Assembly (NCBI GenBank): GCA_023251455.1
Contig: JAHEYT010000059.1
Location: 1 to 45,423 of the forward strand
Length of the DNA: 45,423 bases
Direction of reading: 5' to 3'
DNA from: Bacteroidota bacterium
GTDB taxonomy: Bacteria; Bacteroidota; Bacteroidia; Bacteroidales; Prolixibacteraceae
Shown: positions 8,042 to 17,707 of the stretch, in pieces
Position numbering within the stretch: position 1 is the first letter of the stretch
Layout: each line of letters starts with the position of its first letter
Made by a program: the position numbers and the translations under genes
The notes under the pieces: model-generated
Told to the model about the DNA's origin: nothing
The model's input: the letters and a program-made list of their open reading frames with translations, nothing else
Database searches by the model: none

Positions 8042-8593
8042 ATGAATAATCCAAATCAAATCCGAATTGCCATAACAGGTCCTGAATCGACTGGAAAATC
8101 TACTTTGACCAAACAGTTGGCCGAAGCATTTAATGGTCAGTTTATTCCTGAATTTGCGCGTGAATATATCGAGAAGTTGCCGCATCATTATACTTTCGAA
8201 GATGTTGAAGCCATCGCAAAAGCTCAGGTTGAGCAATATCGTTTAACCAGGAACAGTTCCGGTGAAATCTTTTTTTTCGATACCTGGCTCATCATCACTA
8301 AAGTTTGGTTTACCTGGGTTTTTCAAAAAATGCCGGAATGGTTGGATCTGGAGATTCGCAGTTGTCCGATGGATTTGTTTTTACTTTGTCGACCCGATTT
8401 GCCTTGGGAGGCCGATCCGGTTCGCGAAAATGGCGGGGAAAATCGCCTGAAGTTGTTTGAGCTTTACCTGGAGGAATTGAAATATTATGGTTTTAACTTT
8501 GTTGAAATCGGCGGTGTGGAAGAGGAACGTTTGAGTAACGCAATTGCTGCCGTGCACGATTTTATAAGATGTAGTAAAATTTCAGCCGTTTGA
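8042..8593 (+). CDS. NadR-type ribosylnicotinamide kinase (AAA-type P-loop ATPase)
   Basis: This 183-residue soluble kinase has a Walker A motif GPESTGKST (about residues 13-21) followed by the NadR-kinase hallmark FIPEFAREYIE (about 38-48). A lid and Walker B-like region with FFFDTW follows around residues 77-82. NadR C-terminal domains and their stand-alone relatives phosphorylate nicotinamide riboside to NMN. It lacks the N-terminal nucleotidylyl-transferase domain of full NadR, so it would only perform the kinase step. The pnuC gene immediately upstream (48-base gap) supports the pathway assignment. Automatic pipelines often call it 'AAA family ATPase'. Confidence 0.85.
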   Translation: MNNPNQIRIAITGPESTGKSTLTKQLAEAFNGQFIPEFAREYIEKLPHHYTFEDVEAIAKAQVEQYRLTRNSSGEIFFFDTWLIITKVWFTWVFQKMPEWLDLEIRSCPMDLFLLCRPDLPWEADPVRENGGENRLKLFELYLEELKYYGFNFVEIGGVEEERLSNAIAAVHDFIRCSKISAV

Positions 8594-8704
8594 GTTTGAA
8601 TTCATCCCTAAATGTCGGATTTTTGCTGAATACGGAATTTTACCCGAATTCCTTGCCAACTGGGGAAATGTATAATATGTATTAACCTTAATAATTCCTG
8701 TAAA

Positions 8705-9634
8705 ATGTCTTCCGAAATAAATATTGAACACAAAATGCGGAGCGCTATTGAGCAGCTGGCCGATCAGAAATCATTAAACCTGGTGTGCCACGAGCATCGC
8801 ATTGGCGAACCTTTGCCATCCATCGAAAAGTTGAGTAAGGTTGTTGGAATCGTCAGGGAAATTTTATTTCCTGGATATTTTGGGAATACGAGCTTGCGTT
8901 CGAATACGATCAAACACTATGTTGGTGTATATATCGATGAGTTGTTCGAACTTCTTTCGGAGCAGATCTTGGCAGGCTTGTGTTTTACCTGCGTTAATCC
9001 TGAACTGGTTGATATGCAGGAACGATCGAAGTTTGCACAGGGTTTAGCATCCGATTTTATTTCGTTTTTGCCTGAAATTCGACGTTTACTTATAACCGAT
9101 GTTGAGGCCGCTTATCTGGGCGATCCTGCGGCAAACAGTCAAAGTGAGGTTATTTATTGCTACCCAACTATCCGGGCAATCATCAACCACAGGGTGGCAC
9201 ATCAGTTGCTGAATCTGGGAGTTCCGCTTATTCCGCGCATCATTTCAGAAATGGGTCATTCCGAAACGGGCATTGACATACATCCGGGAGCTCAGATTGG
9301 CGAATCATTTACCATTGATCACGGAACAGGCGTGGTCATCGGCTCAACCTGTATCATTGGCACCAATGTGAAGCTCTATCAGGGAGTAACACTGGGAGCA
9401 AAAAGTTTTCCGCTCGATAAAGATGGTAACCCAATAAAAGGCATTCCGCGTCACCCGATTGTGGAGGATAATGTGATCATTTACGCTCAGGCAACTATTT
9501 TGGGTCGAATTCGGATTGGCGCTAATTCAGTAATTGGAGGTAACGTATGGGTAACCAGCAGTTTGCCGCCTAATTCCAAACTCGTTCAGTCGAAAGCCAA
9601 AGAAACTGATTTCAGCGACGGCGCCGGAATTTAA
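8705..9634 (+). CDS. cysE: Serine O-acetyltransferase
   Basis: At 309 residues it is of the longer EpsC-like type common in Bacteroidota. The N-terminal 190 residues are helical; the C-terminal part is a left-handed beta helix built of hexapeptide repeats (about residues 195-290), with the signature DIHPGAQIG followed by FTIDHGTGVVIG and KLYQGVTLGAKS. The catalytic His in the DHGTG motif is visible. It transfers acetyl from acetyl-CoA to L-serine to give O-acetylserine, the first step of cysteine synthesis. No cysteine synthase gene adjoins it. A 111-base gap separates it from the upstream kinase, with no clear consensus promoter. Confidence 0.92.
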   Translation: MSSEINIEHKMRSAIEQLADQKSLNLVCHEHRIGEPLPSIEKLSKVVGIVREILFPGYFGNTSLRSNTIKHYVGVYIDELFELLSEQILAGLCFTCVNPELVDMQERSKFAQGLASDFISFLPEIRRLLITDVEAAYLGDPAANSQSEVIYCYPTIRAIINHRVAHQLLNLGVPLIPRIISEMGHSETGIDIHPGAQIGESFTIDHGTGVVIGSTCIIGTNVKLYQGVTLGAKSFPLDKDGNPIKGIPRHPIVEDNVIIYAQATILGRIRIGANSVIGGNVWVTSSLPPNSKLVQSKAKETDFSDGAGI

Positions 9635-9667
9635 TGGTGTCTTGAATAAAGCGAAGTAACTCTGAAA

Positions 9668-10231
9668 ATGACAGAACTTATTGAATTCATAAATCGCTTT
9701 GTTGAACTTGATTCTGAAACAGAAAAGGCTATTCATGACTGTTTCAAAGTTGAAGTTTACGAGAAAAATGAATTTATCTTCGAAGAAGGGAAAATATGCT
9801 CCAAAATAAGTTTTATCAAATCCGGATTAGTTCGTAAATTTTACATGAATGACGGTCAGGATGTTACCAGTTGGATTTACTTCAACAACCAATGGCTAAC
9901 TTCGATGACCAGTTTTTTTGAGCAGAAGCCCTCATTTGAGAATTTTCAGGCTTGCGAAAGAACGGTACTTTATTCTCTGTCGTATGCTGATGAACAGCGA
10001 CTTCTGGAATGTCCGGTATTTGCTAAATTTCACATCAAGATGCTTCGGCAATATTTAGCGTCACTCAACGAATTTCATCACAAGTATAAATTGATGAATG
10101 CACACGAGAAGTATTCATATCTGTTGGCTTATTTCCCGGAAATTGTAAAGAAAGCCAAGCTTAAACACATTGCATCAATGATGGATGTAAGCCAGGAGAC
10201 TCTGAGTCGTATCCGTGCCTCAATTAATTGA
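9668..10231 (+). CDS. Crp/Fnr-family transcriptional regulator
   Basis: The 187-residue protein has an N-terminal cyclic-nucleotide-binding-like jelly roll (about 15-120, with YEKNEFIFEEGKICSKISFI and SGLVRKFY). A C-terminal helix-turn-helix follows (about 150-187, KLKHIASMMDVSQETLSRIRA). It lacks the cysteine set of an Fnr iron-sulfur protein, so it is unlikely to be an Fnr-type oxygen sensor. It fits the large group of Bacteroidota Crp-like regulators of unknown ligand. It lies 33 bases after cysE and 65 before lpxA. Its targets are unknown. Confidence 0.85.
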   Translation: MTELIEFINRFVELDSETEKAIHDCFKVEVYEKNEFIFEEGKICSKISFIKSGLVRKFYMNDGQDVTSWIYFNNQWLTSMTSFFEQKPSFENFQACERTVLYSLSYADEQRLLECPVFAKFHIKMLRQYLASLNEFHHKYKLMNAHEKYSYLLAYFPEIVKKAKLKHIASMMDVSQETLSRIRASIN

Positions 10232-10296
10232 CATTACATCAAATAAACTCCCTTTTATTTAAACAACATTTGCACTTTTAACTTAAAAGAAATGCA

Positions 10297-11076
10297 ATGA
10301 TTTCGAAAAGTGCAATAATTGGCAAAAAGGCTCATATTGGAAAGAATGTTCAGATCGGAAATTTTACATCGATTGATGACGATGTTATTATCGGCGATAA
10401 TACCTGGATTGGAAATTATGTCAATATTCAAAACGGAGCCAGAATAGGTGAAAACTGTCAGATACATTCAAGTGCAGTGCTCGCCGGAAATCCGCAGGAT
10501 CTTAAATTTAAAGGTGAATTCACAACCTTGGAAATAGGTAATAACAATATCATTCGTGAGTTTGTCACTATAAACAGAGGGACGGCTTCTAAGGGAAAAA
10601 CGGTCATCGGGAACGACAATTTAATCATGGCAAATTCGCACATTGGGCACGATTGTGTGATTGGCGATCATTGTGTGATTGGATTTAACGTTGGAATGGC
10701 AGGCGAGGTTATTGTATATGATTGGGCAAATATAAGCGGATTGACAGGGATTCATCAGTTTTCAAGGATTGGAGCTCATGCCATGGTCGGGGGCCTCAGT
10801 AAAATTGTAAAAGATGTTCCGCCCTACGTAATTGCAGCAAGAGATCCACTTACCTACGAAGGAATAAACTCTGTTGGATTAATTCGTAGAGGCTATGAAT
10901 CAAGTAAAATCAATGAGTTGAAAGAGATTTACCGGGTGATTTTTCAGGAGAGAAGGAATCTAACTCACGCACTTGAACTGATTGAACTCAATTTTGAAAA
11001 GACCTCAGAGCGGGACGAAATTGTTAGTTTTATACGAAACTCGACCCGTGGAATAATTAAAGGTTGCAAGGAATAG
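10297..11076 (+). CDS. lpxA: Acyl-ACP:UDP-N-acetylglucosamine O-acyltransferase
   Basis: This 259-residue protein is of normal LpxA length. It starts with hexapeptide-repeat beta helix (about 1-185) and ends in a helical C-terminal domain finishing in the family-typical NSTRGIIKG. Diagnostic elements are GNPQDLKFKGE, INRGTA, and the catalytic histidine region SHIGHDCVIGDHCVIG (about 113-128), followed by QFSRIGAHAMVGG and DVPPYVIAA. It catalyses the first committed step of lipid A synthesis in the cytoplasm. It stands alone, without lpxC, lpxD or fabZ next to it, so it may be a second copy or a rearranged locus. Confidence 0.92.
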   Translation: MISKSAIIGKKAHIGKNVQIGNFTSIDDDVIIGDNTWIGNYVNIQNGARIGENCQIHSSAVLAGNPQDLKFKGEFTTLEIGNNNIIREFVTINRGTASKGKTVIGNDNLIMANSHIGHDCVIGDHCVIGFNVGMAGEVIVYDWANISGLTGIHQFSRIGAHAMVGGLSKIVKDVPPYVIAARDPLTYEGINSVGLIRRGYESSKINELKEIYRVIFQERRNLTHALELIELNFEKTSERDEIVSFIRNSTRGIIKGCKE

Positions 11077-11167
11077 AAACTTCTGCAAATATTTTAGACT
11101 TTTGTGGTGGGTTTTATCCTGAATATTGAATCGTCGCATAACTTAAAAAATACAAATTGAAACGAAC

Positions 11168-11254
11168 ATGTTGTCGGTAACACAAACACCAGTGAAAATA
11201 ATTTTCAACAACATGCGAGTTCCATCAGACAATCAAAAACAAATTATTTACTGA
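11168..11254 (+). CDS. Possible 28-codon upstream peptide coupled to the THUMP methyltransferase
   Basis: A short open frame starts at ATG 11168 (MLSVTQTPVKIIFNNM...) and ends in a TGA whose last base is the A of the ATG of the next gene (TGATG overlap at 11252-11256). Such an overlap can couple translation. The peptide has no recognised domain, and the same stretch contains inverted CATGTTG/CAACATG arms, so it may just be structured leader sequence. Confidence 0.2.
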   Translation: MLSVTQTPVKIIFNNMRVPSDNQKQIIY

Positions 11255-12396
11255 TGAAAAAACAACAATATACTGCCACAACATTGGCCGGACTTGAAGA
11301 AGTATTGGCTCAGGAATTAATTGAAATTGGCGCCGACGAAGTCCAGATTGGGCGGCGGTCGGTTTATTTTAGCGGCGACGTGAAAATGCTTTACAAGGCC
11401 AATTATTGTTTGCGCACCGCTTTGCGTATTCTGGTTCCTATCGATTCGTACAAGATTTATTCGGTTGACGATTTGTATCAACGTGCAAAAAATTTCAAAT
11501 GGGAAGAGTTGTTTGATTGCGATCAGACTTTTGCGATCCAGAGTACCGTCTTTTCAGATTTGTTCGATAATTCGATGTATGCCTCGCTCAAATTGAAAGA
11601 TGCCATTGTCGATCGTTTCCGCTATAAATTTGACAAACGCCCCAATGTTGATTCGAAAAATCCGGATGTGTTGATCAATCTGCACATCAGCGCCGAGTTT
11701 TGTACCATTTCGCTTGATAGTAGCGGAGAATCGCTTCATAAACGTGGTTACAGGGTAGGGCAGAACGAAGCTCCGATGAGCGAAGTTTTGGCTGCCGGAT
11801 TGCTCCGTTTGTCGGATTGGGATCAAAAAAGCGAATTGATTGATCCGATGTGTGGCTCCGGAACTATTGCCATTGAAGCGGCCATGTTGGCCAACGGGAT
11901 TTACCCGGGAAGCATCCGCAAAAATTTTGGGTTTAAAAACTGGAGAAGTTTTAATTCGGAATTGTTTAAATGGATGGAAGATGAGGTTAAGCCTGTGGCA
12001 CAAACACCCATTAAGATTTTGGCTTCCGATATTTTGCGCCGGAATATTGATATTGCATCAAAAAATGCTGACGAGGCTGGCGTTAGTTCGCTAATCGACT
12101 TTAAAGTTTCCGATTTCAAAGTGCTGGAACCTGCATCTGAAAAGCCTTTTCTATTATTCAATCCTCCTTATGGTGAGCGCATGACTCCCGACGACACCAA
12201 CTTCTATTCCATGATTGGCGAACGTTTGAAGCACCATTACACCAATGCAACGGTTTGGATGATCAGCACGCCGCAATGCCTGAAATCAATCGGATTACGT
12301 CCGTCACGCAAAATTCCGATCTTGAATGGTTCGCTGGAATGTAGTTTCCGGAAATATGAATTGTATTCAGGCTCGAAAAAAGCCATTAGTCATTAG
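11254..12396 (+). CDS. THUMP-domain RNA methyltransferase (RlmL N-terminal-like)
   Basis: This 380-residue protein joins an RNA-binding THUMP domain (about 45-155) to a Rossmann-type SAM methyltransferase domain (about 165-375). Motif I is DPMCGSGTIAIEAA (about 197-210) and the catalytic motif IV is NPPYGERM (about 303-310), the N-P-P-Y form used by amino-group methyltransferases. This architecture corresponds to the 23S rRNA m2G2445 methyltransferase half of E. coli RlmL and to the YpsC/YcbY group. The exact rRNA position is not predictable. No Shine-Dalgarno is seen; a 28-codon frame overlaps the start. It converges with aroE. Confidence 0.88.
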   Translation: MKKQQYTATTLAGLEEVLAQELIEIGADEVQIGRRSVYFSGDVKMLYKANYCLRTALRILVPIDSYKIYSVDDLYQRAKNFKWEELFDCDQTFAIQSTVFSDLFDNSMYASLKLKDAIVDRFRYKFDKRPNVDSKNPDVLINLHISAEFCTISLDSSGESLHKRGYRVGQNEAPMSEVLAAGLLRLSDWDQKSELIDPMCGSGTIAIEAAMLANGIYPGSIRKNFGFKNWRSFNSELFKWMEDEVKPVAQTPIKILASDILRRNIDIASKNADEAGVSSLIDFKVSDFKVLEPASEKPFLLFNPPYGERMTPDDTNFYSMIGERLKHHYTNATVWMISTPQCLKSIGLRPSRKIPILNGSLECSFRKYELYSGSKKAISH

Positions 12397-12463
12397 GTAA
12401 AAGTCAATGGAAAAAGGAAAATTCTGTCACAGACTTTTTCCTCTTTCCCCTTTTCTAATGGCT
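12381..12463. terminator. Nested bidirectional hairpin between convergent genes
   Basis: Outer arms AGCCATTAG (12381-12389) and CTAATGGCT (12455-12463) enclose inner arms GGAAAAAG (12409-12416) and CTTTTTCC (12434-12441). The left outer arm lies in the last codons of the methyltransferase gene. It lies between convergent genes, so it may terminate both. Confidence 0.45.
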
Positions 12464-12478
12464 AATGACGCGTATCTT

Positions 12479-13228
12479 TTACGCGTTCCAAATTTCCCAT
12501 GCCCGGATGGCTTGCAAGTGAAGCATCTCCAACCCGTTTTTAGTTTTGGCTCCTTGTGCTTTTGCTTTTTTAAGGAATAAGGTTTCTTCCGGATTGTATA
12601 CCAGATCAAAACAAACGTGGTCGGCAGAAATGTATTGATAAGGGATGTCGGCACAGGCATCCACGTTCGGGAATGTTCCCAGTGGCGTAGCCTGAATAAT
12701 GACCAGATATTCTTTCAGCAGCTGTTCGTCAATTTGATTATACCTGATTTCTTTCTCGAACAGTTGTTCTTCGATTGAGGCCGAAACAAAATCGATGTTC
12801 AGCTTATTCAGGATATGTTTGATCGCTTTTGAAGCTCCGCCAGTTCCCAAAATCAGGGCTTTCCGGTGTTTTTCTTCGAGCATCGGGCGAAGTGAGTTTT
12901 CGAATCCATAAACGTCGGTATTGAATCCTTTCAGATACCTTTTACCATCTTTCGACATGATTTTAACTGTGTTCACAGCTCCAACCTGTGCGGCTTCTGC
13001 ATCAATTTCGTCGAGAAACTGCATAATTTGCTGCTTGTATGGAATAGTGCAGTTTAAACCGCAGATGGTTTTTCCGCCTTCAAAAATGCCTGGGAATTCG
13101 TCAATGTTATCCAGTTCGAAATTCACATATTCATGTTCCTGAAGGTTTTCTTTCGCAAATTTTTCAGTGAAAAAATTCCTGGAAAACGAATATCCCAGCC
13201 GGTGTCCGATAAGTCCAAATGTTTTCAT
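12479..13228 (-). CDS. aroE: Shikimate dehydrogenase
   Basis: The 249-residue enzyme reduces 3-dehydroshikimate to shikimate with NADPH in aromatic amino-acid synthesis. Substrate-binding residues appear in YSFSRNFF (about 13-20) and in GLNCTIPYKQ (about 58-66), where K65 is the catalytic lysine. The NTDVYGF motif carries the partner aspartate (about D105), and the Rossmann nucleotide loop is LGTGGASKA (about 128-136). Residues N-C-T-I-P replace the more usual N-V-T-I-P, a change often seen in Bacteroidota. It is probably monocistronic; the upstream gap to the ABC-F gene is 175 bases. Confidence 0.92.
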   Translation of the reverse strand: MKTFGLIGHRLGYSFSRNFFTEKFAKENLQEHEYVNFELDNIDEFPGIFEGGKTICGLNCTIPYKQQIMQFLDEIDAEAAQVGAVNTVKIMSKDGKRYLKGFNTDVYGFENSLRPMLEEKHRKALILGTGGASKAIKHILNKLNIDFVSASIEEQLFEKEIRYNQIDEQLLKEYLVIIQATPLGTFPNVDACADIPYQYISADHVCFDLVYNPEETLFLKKAKAQGAKTKNGLEMLHLQAIRAWEIWNA

Positions 13229-13403
13229 TCGTAAGTAGTATTTTGTTTGATGTTTTTTTTTCTGTTTAAATCATTTGTGGTCAATTAATGGTCATTAATT
13301 TGTCATGCATTGTTCAAAGCGACTTTCACAATTAATGACGCATAGCAAATGACTACCAATGACCTGCACTTTTTGCCAACTTCAACTGACCACCGATCAC
13401 TTC

Positions 13404-15266
<1,863 letters not shown>

Positions 15267-15345
15267 ATTTTTTTCTGCAAAAATAACATTTTCAGCCAAC
15301 GAAAATGAACTCGGCACGAAGACACACTGTTTAGTGGTTTTTGTT

Positions 15346-15353
15346 TAAGTTTG
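15346..15353 (+). promoter_or_regulatory. -7 promoter box of nth
   Basis: TAAGTTTG matches TAnnTTTG and lies 23 bases before the ATG of the endonuclease III gene, in the divergent gap between the ABC-F gene and nth. A -33 box is not clear. Confidence 0.45.
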
Positions 15354-15376
15354 AAATCGCGAAAAATGTGGAATAG

Positions 15377-16033
15377 ATGGATAAGAAAGAATTATTTGAA
15401 CGGGTGATCAGCTATTTTCAGAAGGAAATGCCCATTGCCGAAACGGAACTCGACTACAAAAGTCCATACGAGTTGCTGGTGGCGGTTATTTTATCGGCTC
15501 AATGTACCGACAAACGAGTGAATCTGATTACTCCGGATTTGTTAAAACGGTTTCCAACTGCTGAAAAGATGGCTGAAGTTGAGGCTACTGAAGTTTTCGA
15601 TTATATCCGTTCATGTTCGTATCCGAATAATAAGGCCAAACATTTGGTTGGGATGGCCAGAATGCTGGTTGCCGATTTTGATGGCGTAGTTCCGGATGAT
15701 ATTGACGAACTGCAAAAACTACCAGGTGTTGGGCGAAAAACTGCGAATGTAATTGCTTCTGTGGTTTTTAATAAACCGGCTATGGCGGTTGATACACATG
15801 TTTTTAGGGTTGCTGCCCGAATTGGGTTGAGCGTCAATTCGAATACCCCGCTGGAAACTGAAAAACAATTGGTGGAGTATTTCCCTGAAGAATTATTGCC
15901 TTTGGCTCATCACTGGTTAATTCTACATGGCAGGTACGTTTGTCTGGCTCGTTCTCCGAAGTGTGAAAAGTGCGGATTGACTAATGTTTGTGCGTTTTTT
16001 GGATCGAAAACAAAGTCAGATTCAGATGTTTAA
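15377..16033 (+). CDS. nth: Endonuclease III, DNA glycosylase/AP lyase
   Basis: This 218-residue base-excision repair enzyme is of the expected length. The helix-hairpin-helix LPGVGRKTANVIAS (about 115-128) carries the catalytic lysine K121, and D139 sits in VDTHVFRV. The [4Fe-4S] loop near the C-terminus has the classic C-x6-C-x2-C-x5-C spacing (C189, C196, C199, C205). It removes oxidised pyrimidines and cuts the abasic site. It is divergent from the ABC-F gene and is followed by a ferredoxin gene with its own promoter. Confidence 0.95.
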   Translation: MDKKELFERVISYFQKEMPIAETELDYKSPYELLVAVILSAQCTDKRVNLITPDLLKRFPTAEKMAEVEATEVFDYIRSCSYPNNKAKHLVGMARMLVADFDGVVPDDIDELQKLPGVGRKTANVIASVVFNKPAMAVDTHVFRVAARIGLSVNSNTPLETEKQLVEYFPEELLPLAHHWLILHGRYVCLARSPKCEKCGLTNVCAFFGSKTKSDSDV

Positions 16034-16098
16034 CTCATTCAGGAAATACTTTAATATTAAATGATTTACATTTTGCCTGAAATTACTTTTGCTATTTT

Positions 16099-16128
16099 TT
16101 TGATTTTTTGTCAAACTTCGTACTTTTG
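16099..16128 (+). promoter_or_regulatory. Bacteroidota promoter of the ferredoxin gene
   Basis: The -33 TTTG (16099-16102) and -7 TACTTTTG (16121-16128) are separated by 18 bases, close to the consensus for the phylum's primary sigma factor. The start codon follows 28 bases after the -7 box. Confidence 0.65.
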
Positions 16129-16156
16129 CCCAATATAAAACCTAAAAAATTGAGTT

Positions 16157-16327
16157 ATGGCTTATAAAATTTCAGAAGAATGTATTGCATGTGGTACTTG
16201 CATCGACGAATGTCCAGTAGAAGCGATTTCTGAGGGAGATATCTATAAAATTGATGCAGATCTTTGTACTGATTGCGGATCATGTGCCGAAGTTTGTCCG
16301 GTTGATGCAATTTCTGTTGCTGAGTAA
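16157..16327 (+). CDS. 2[4Fe-4S] ferredoxin
   Basis: This 56-residue ferredoxin has two complete cluster motifs, CIACGTCIDECP and CTDCGSCAEVCP, each C-x2-C-x2-C-x3-C-P. They are arranged with the pseudo-twofold symmetry of clostridial-type ferredoxins. It is a small, acidic cytoplasmic electron carrier at low potential, used for example by pyruvate:ferredoxin oxidoreductase and hydrogenases, consistent with an anaerobic lifestyle. It is monocistronic, between a good promoter and a strong terminator, which suggests high expression. Confidence 0.95.
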   Translation: MAYKISEECIACGTCIDECPVEAISEGDIYKIDADLCTDCGSCAEVCPVDAISVAE

Positions 16328-16349
16328 TTTCCGGTCGACATAAAGCTAA

Positions 16350-16386
16350 AAGAAGCTGATCTAAAAAGGTCAGCTTCTTTTTTTTT
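16350..16386 (+). terminator. Rho-independent terminator of the ferredoxin gene
   Basis: Ten-base perfect arms AAGAAGCTGA (16350-16359) and TCAGCTTCTT (16370-16379) with a ten-base loop are followed by a long T run. Confidence 0.9.
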
Positions 16387-16449
16387 GCCGCGGGCTGCAA
16401 CTATCTGGTCTGATTTTTGTCTCTGAGATAGAAAGTAAAACATTTGGCT

Positions 16450-16809
16450 ATGAAAACAATTTTTACCTTTATACTTATACTCATTATTTCGATAGGCAGC
16501 TTCGCTCAAAAAAGTGGAGTACTCACTGCTGGGATGATATCATCGACCAACTCATTCTCAATCGAAAAAGCATATCCAAACCCTGTAAAAGATATTGTAA
16601 CCATTGATCTTCAGTCGGAAGAATCAGGAGATTTACAAGTCAGCTTAATCAATATTCTGGGCACTGAAGTGAAAAAATGGGATAATTTCTATGTCAATCC
16701 CGGTGATCAGAGCTTGAAAATCGATCTTTCTCAATTTAAAAGTGGCGTGTACATTTTGAGAATAACCAAGAAAGGTCAGACCAAAACTCAATTATTAAAG
16801 AAGAACTAA
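16450..16809 (+). CDS. Small exported protein made of a T9SS sorting domain
   Basis: The protein has 119 residues from the ATG at 16450; an in-frame TTG lies two codons earlier. A signal peptide (MKTIFTFILILIISIGSFAQ) is followed by only about 20 linker residues and then a full type A T9SS sorting domain: IEKAYPNPVKDIVTIDL, SLINILGTEVKKW and SGVYILRITKKGQTKTQLLKK. The domain normally directs large cargo through the type IX secretion pore and is cleaved off. Here there is essentially no cargo. It could be a decoy, a remnant of a larger gene, or a small surface protein in its own right. Confidence 0.85.
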   Translation: MKTIFTFILILIISIGSFAQKSGVLTAGMISSTNSFSIEKAYPNPVKDIVTIDLQSEESGDLQVSLINILGTEVKKWDNFYVNPGDQSLKIDLSQFKSGVYILRITKKGQTKTQLLKKN

Positions 16810-16819
16810 ATCTTGCTGA

Positions 16820-17683
16820 TTACAACTTCAGAATATAATTGGCGCTTTCCTTGAAGGTTTCAGGTTCCATTTCTACAAAATAGTTTTTTACTCCGCATTT
16901 TTCGGCAGCTTTAAAGAACTCATTCCAGTCAACAACACCTTTCCCTATTGCAACCTGCTTGTTTTCTGCGGTTGACCAATCGGCTAGATGAGCTGAAATA
17001 AAGCGACCAGGATATTTTTCAAAATAGCTTACTGCCTTATAGCCAATGCTGATAACTGCTACCTGAAACTGCATTTTAACCAAATCCGGATCAAAATGTT
17101 CCATTAAAGCATCGTAAATCAATTTACCACCAATGTTTTCGAATTCCATGTGGTGGTTATGAAACCCAGTTTGAAGACCAGCTTTCTTTGTTTTTGCACC
17201 AATTTCATTCAATTCATCTACTGCTTTCATCCAGTCGCTCATGGTGGCGTTTTTGGGAAGCCAAAAGCTTGAACAAATCATCTGTTTTTGTCCCGATTCA
17301 AGCGCAAAATCAATCCGTTCATTCAGGTTATCTCTCAGTTCGCCCATTCCGTAATGTGTACTTTCCAGAACAAGTCCCGCATCATTGACTATTTTCTTCA
17401 TTTCCGAAGCTTTAAACTTCATGAGCGGACCAAAACCTGAACTTTCGTATCCCGGTGGTGAACACATTTCAACGCTCTGGTAACCCAGGTCAGCCATCAT
17501 TTTTAATGTTCCCGGAAAGTCTTTGATTAACTGATCTTTTATTGTCCAAACCTGAAAGCCAAGCGGCTTTTTCAAGGCTTTCGAACCAATAGACGCTGCA
17601 AGATTCATTGGAATTTGGGAAGCAAGCACTGCCGACCCAATTCCTAATGCACTTTTCCCTATAAATTGTCTTCTATTTAGCAT
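16820..17683 (-). CDS. Tat-exported sugar isomerase/epimerase-like TIM-barrel protein
   Basis: The 287-residue protein has an N-terminal twin-arginine signal (NRRQFIGKSALGIGSAVLA), then a xylose-isomerase-like TIM barrel. Metal-binding positions are suggested by the ESTHYG, GFHNHHMEF and AHLADWS segments and a late glutamate in FVEMEPETF. Despite the usual database name 'sugar phosphate isomerase/epimerase', an exported enzyme is unlikely to see sugar phosphates. Tat-exported relatives are linked to 3-keto-glycoside or inositol-like metabolism in Bacteroidota. It is downstream of the Gfo/Idh oxidoreductase with a gap of only 24 bases, so the two form an operon. Its substrate is unknown. Confidence 0.8.
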   Translation of the reverse strand: MLNRRQFIGKSALGIGSAVLASQIPMNLAASIGSKALKKPLGFQVWTIKDQLIKDFPGTLKMMADLGYQSVEMCSPPGYESSGFGPLMKFKASEMKKIVNDAGLVLESTHYGMGELRDNLNERIDFALESGQKQMICSSFWLPKNATMSDWMKAVDELNEIGAKTKKAGLQTGFHNHHMEFENIGGKLIYDALMEHFDPDLVKMQFQVAVISIGYKAVSYFEKYPGRFISAHLADWSTAENKQVAIGKGVVDWNEFFKAAEKCGVKNYFVEMEPETFKESANYILKL

Positions 17684-17707
17684 GATGGATTTAGTTTTAG
17701 TTGATTT

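Noticed and set aside
11554..12003. 149-codon frame on the minus strand
   Set aside because: It is antisense to the THUMP methyltransferase, whose motifs are intact; it arises from codon bias.
15267..15317. 17-residue extension of the ABC-F protein
   Set aside because: ABC-F proteins normally begin just before the first Walker strand, as they do from the ATG at 15266.
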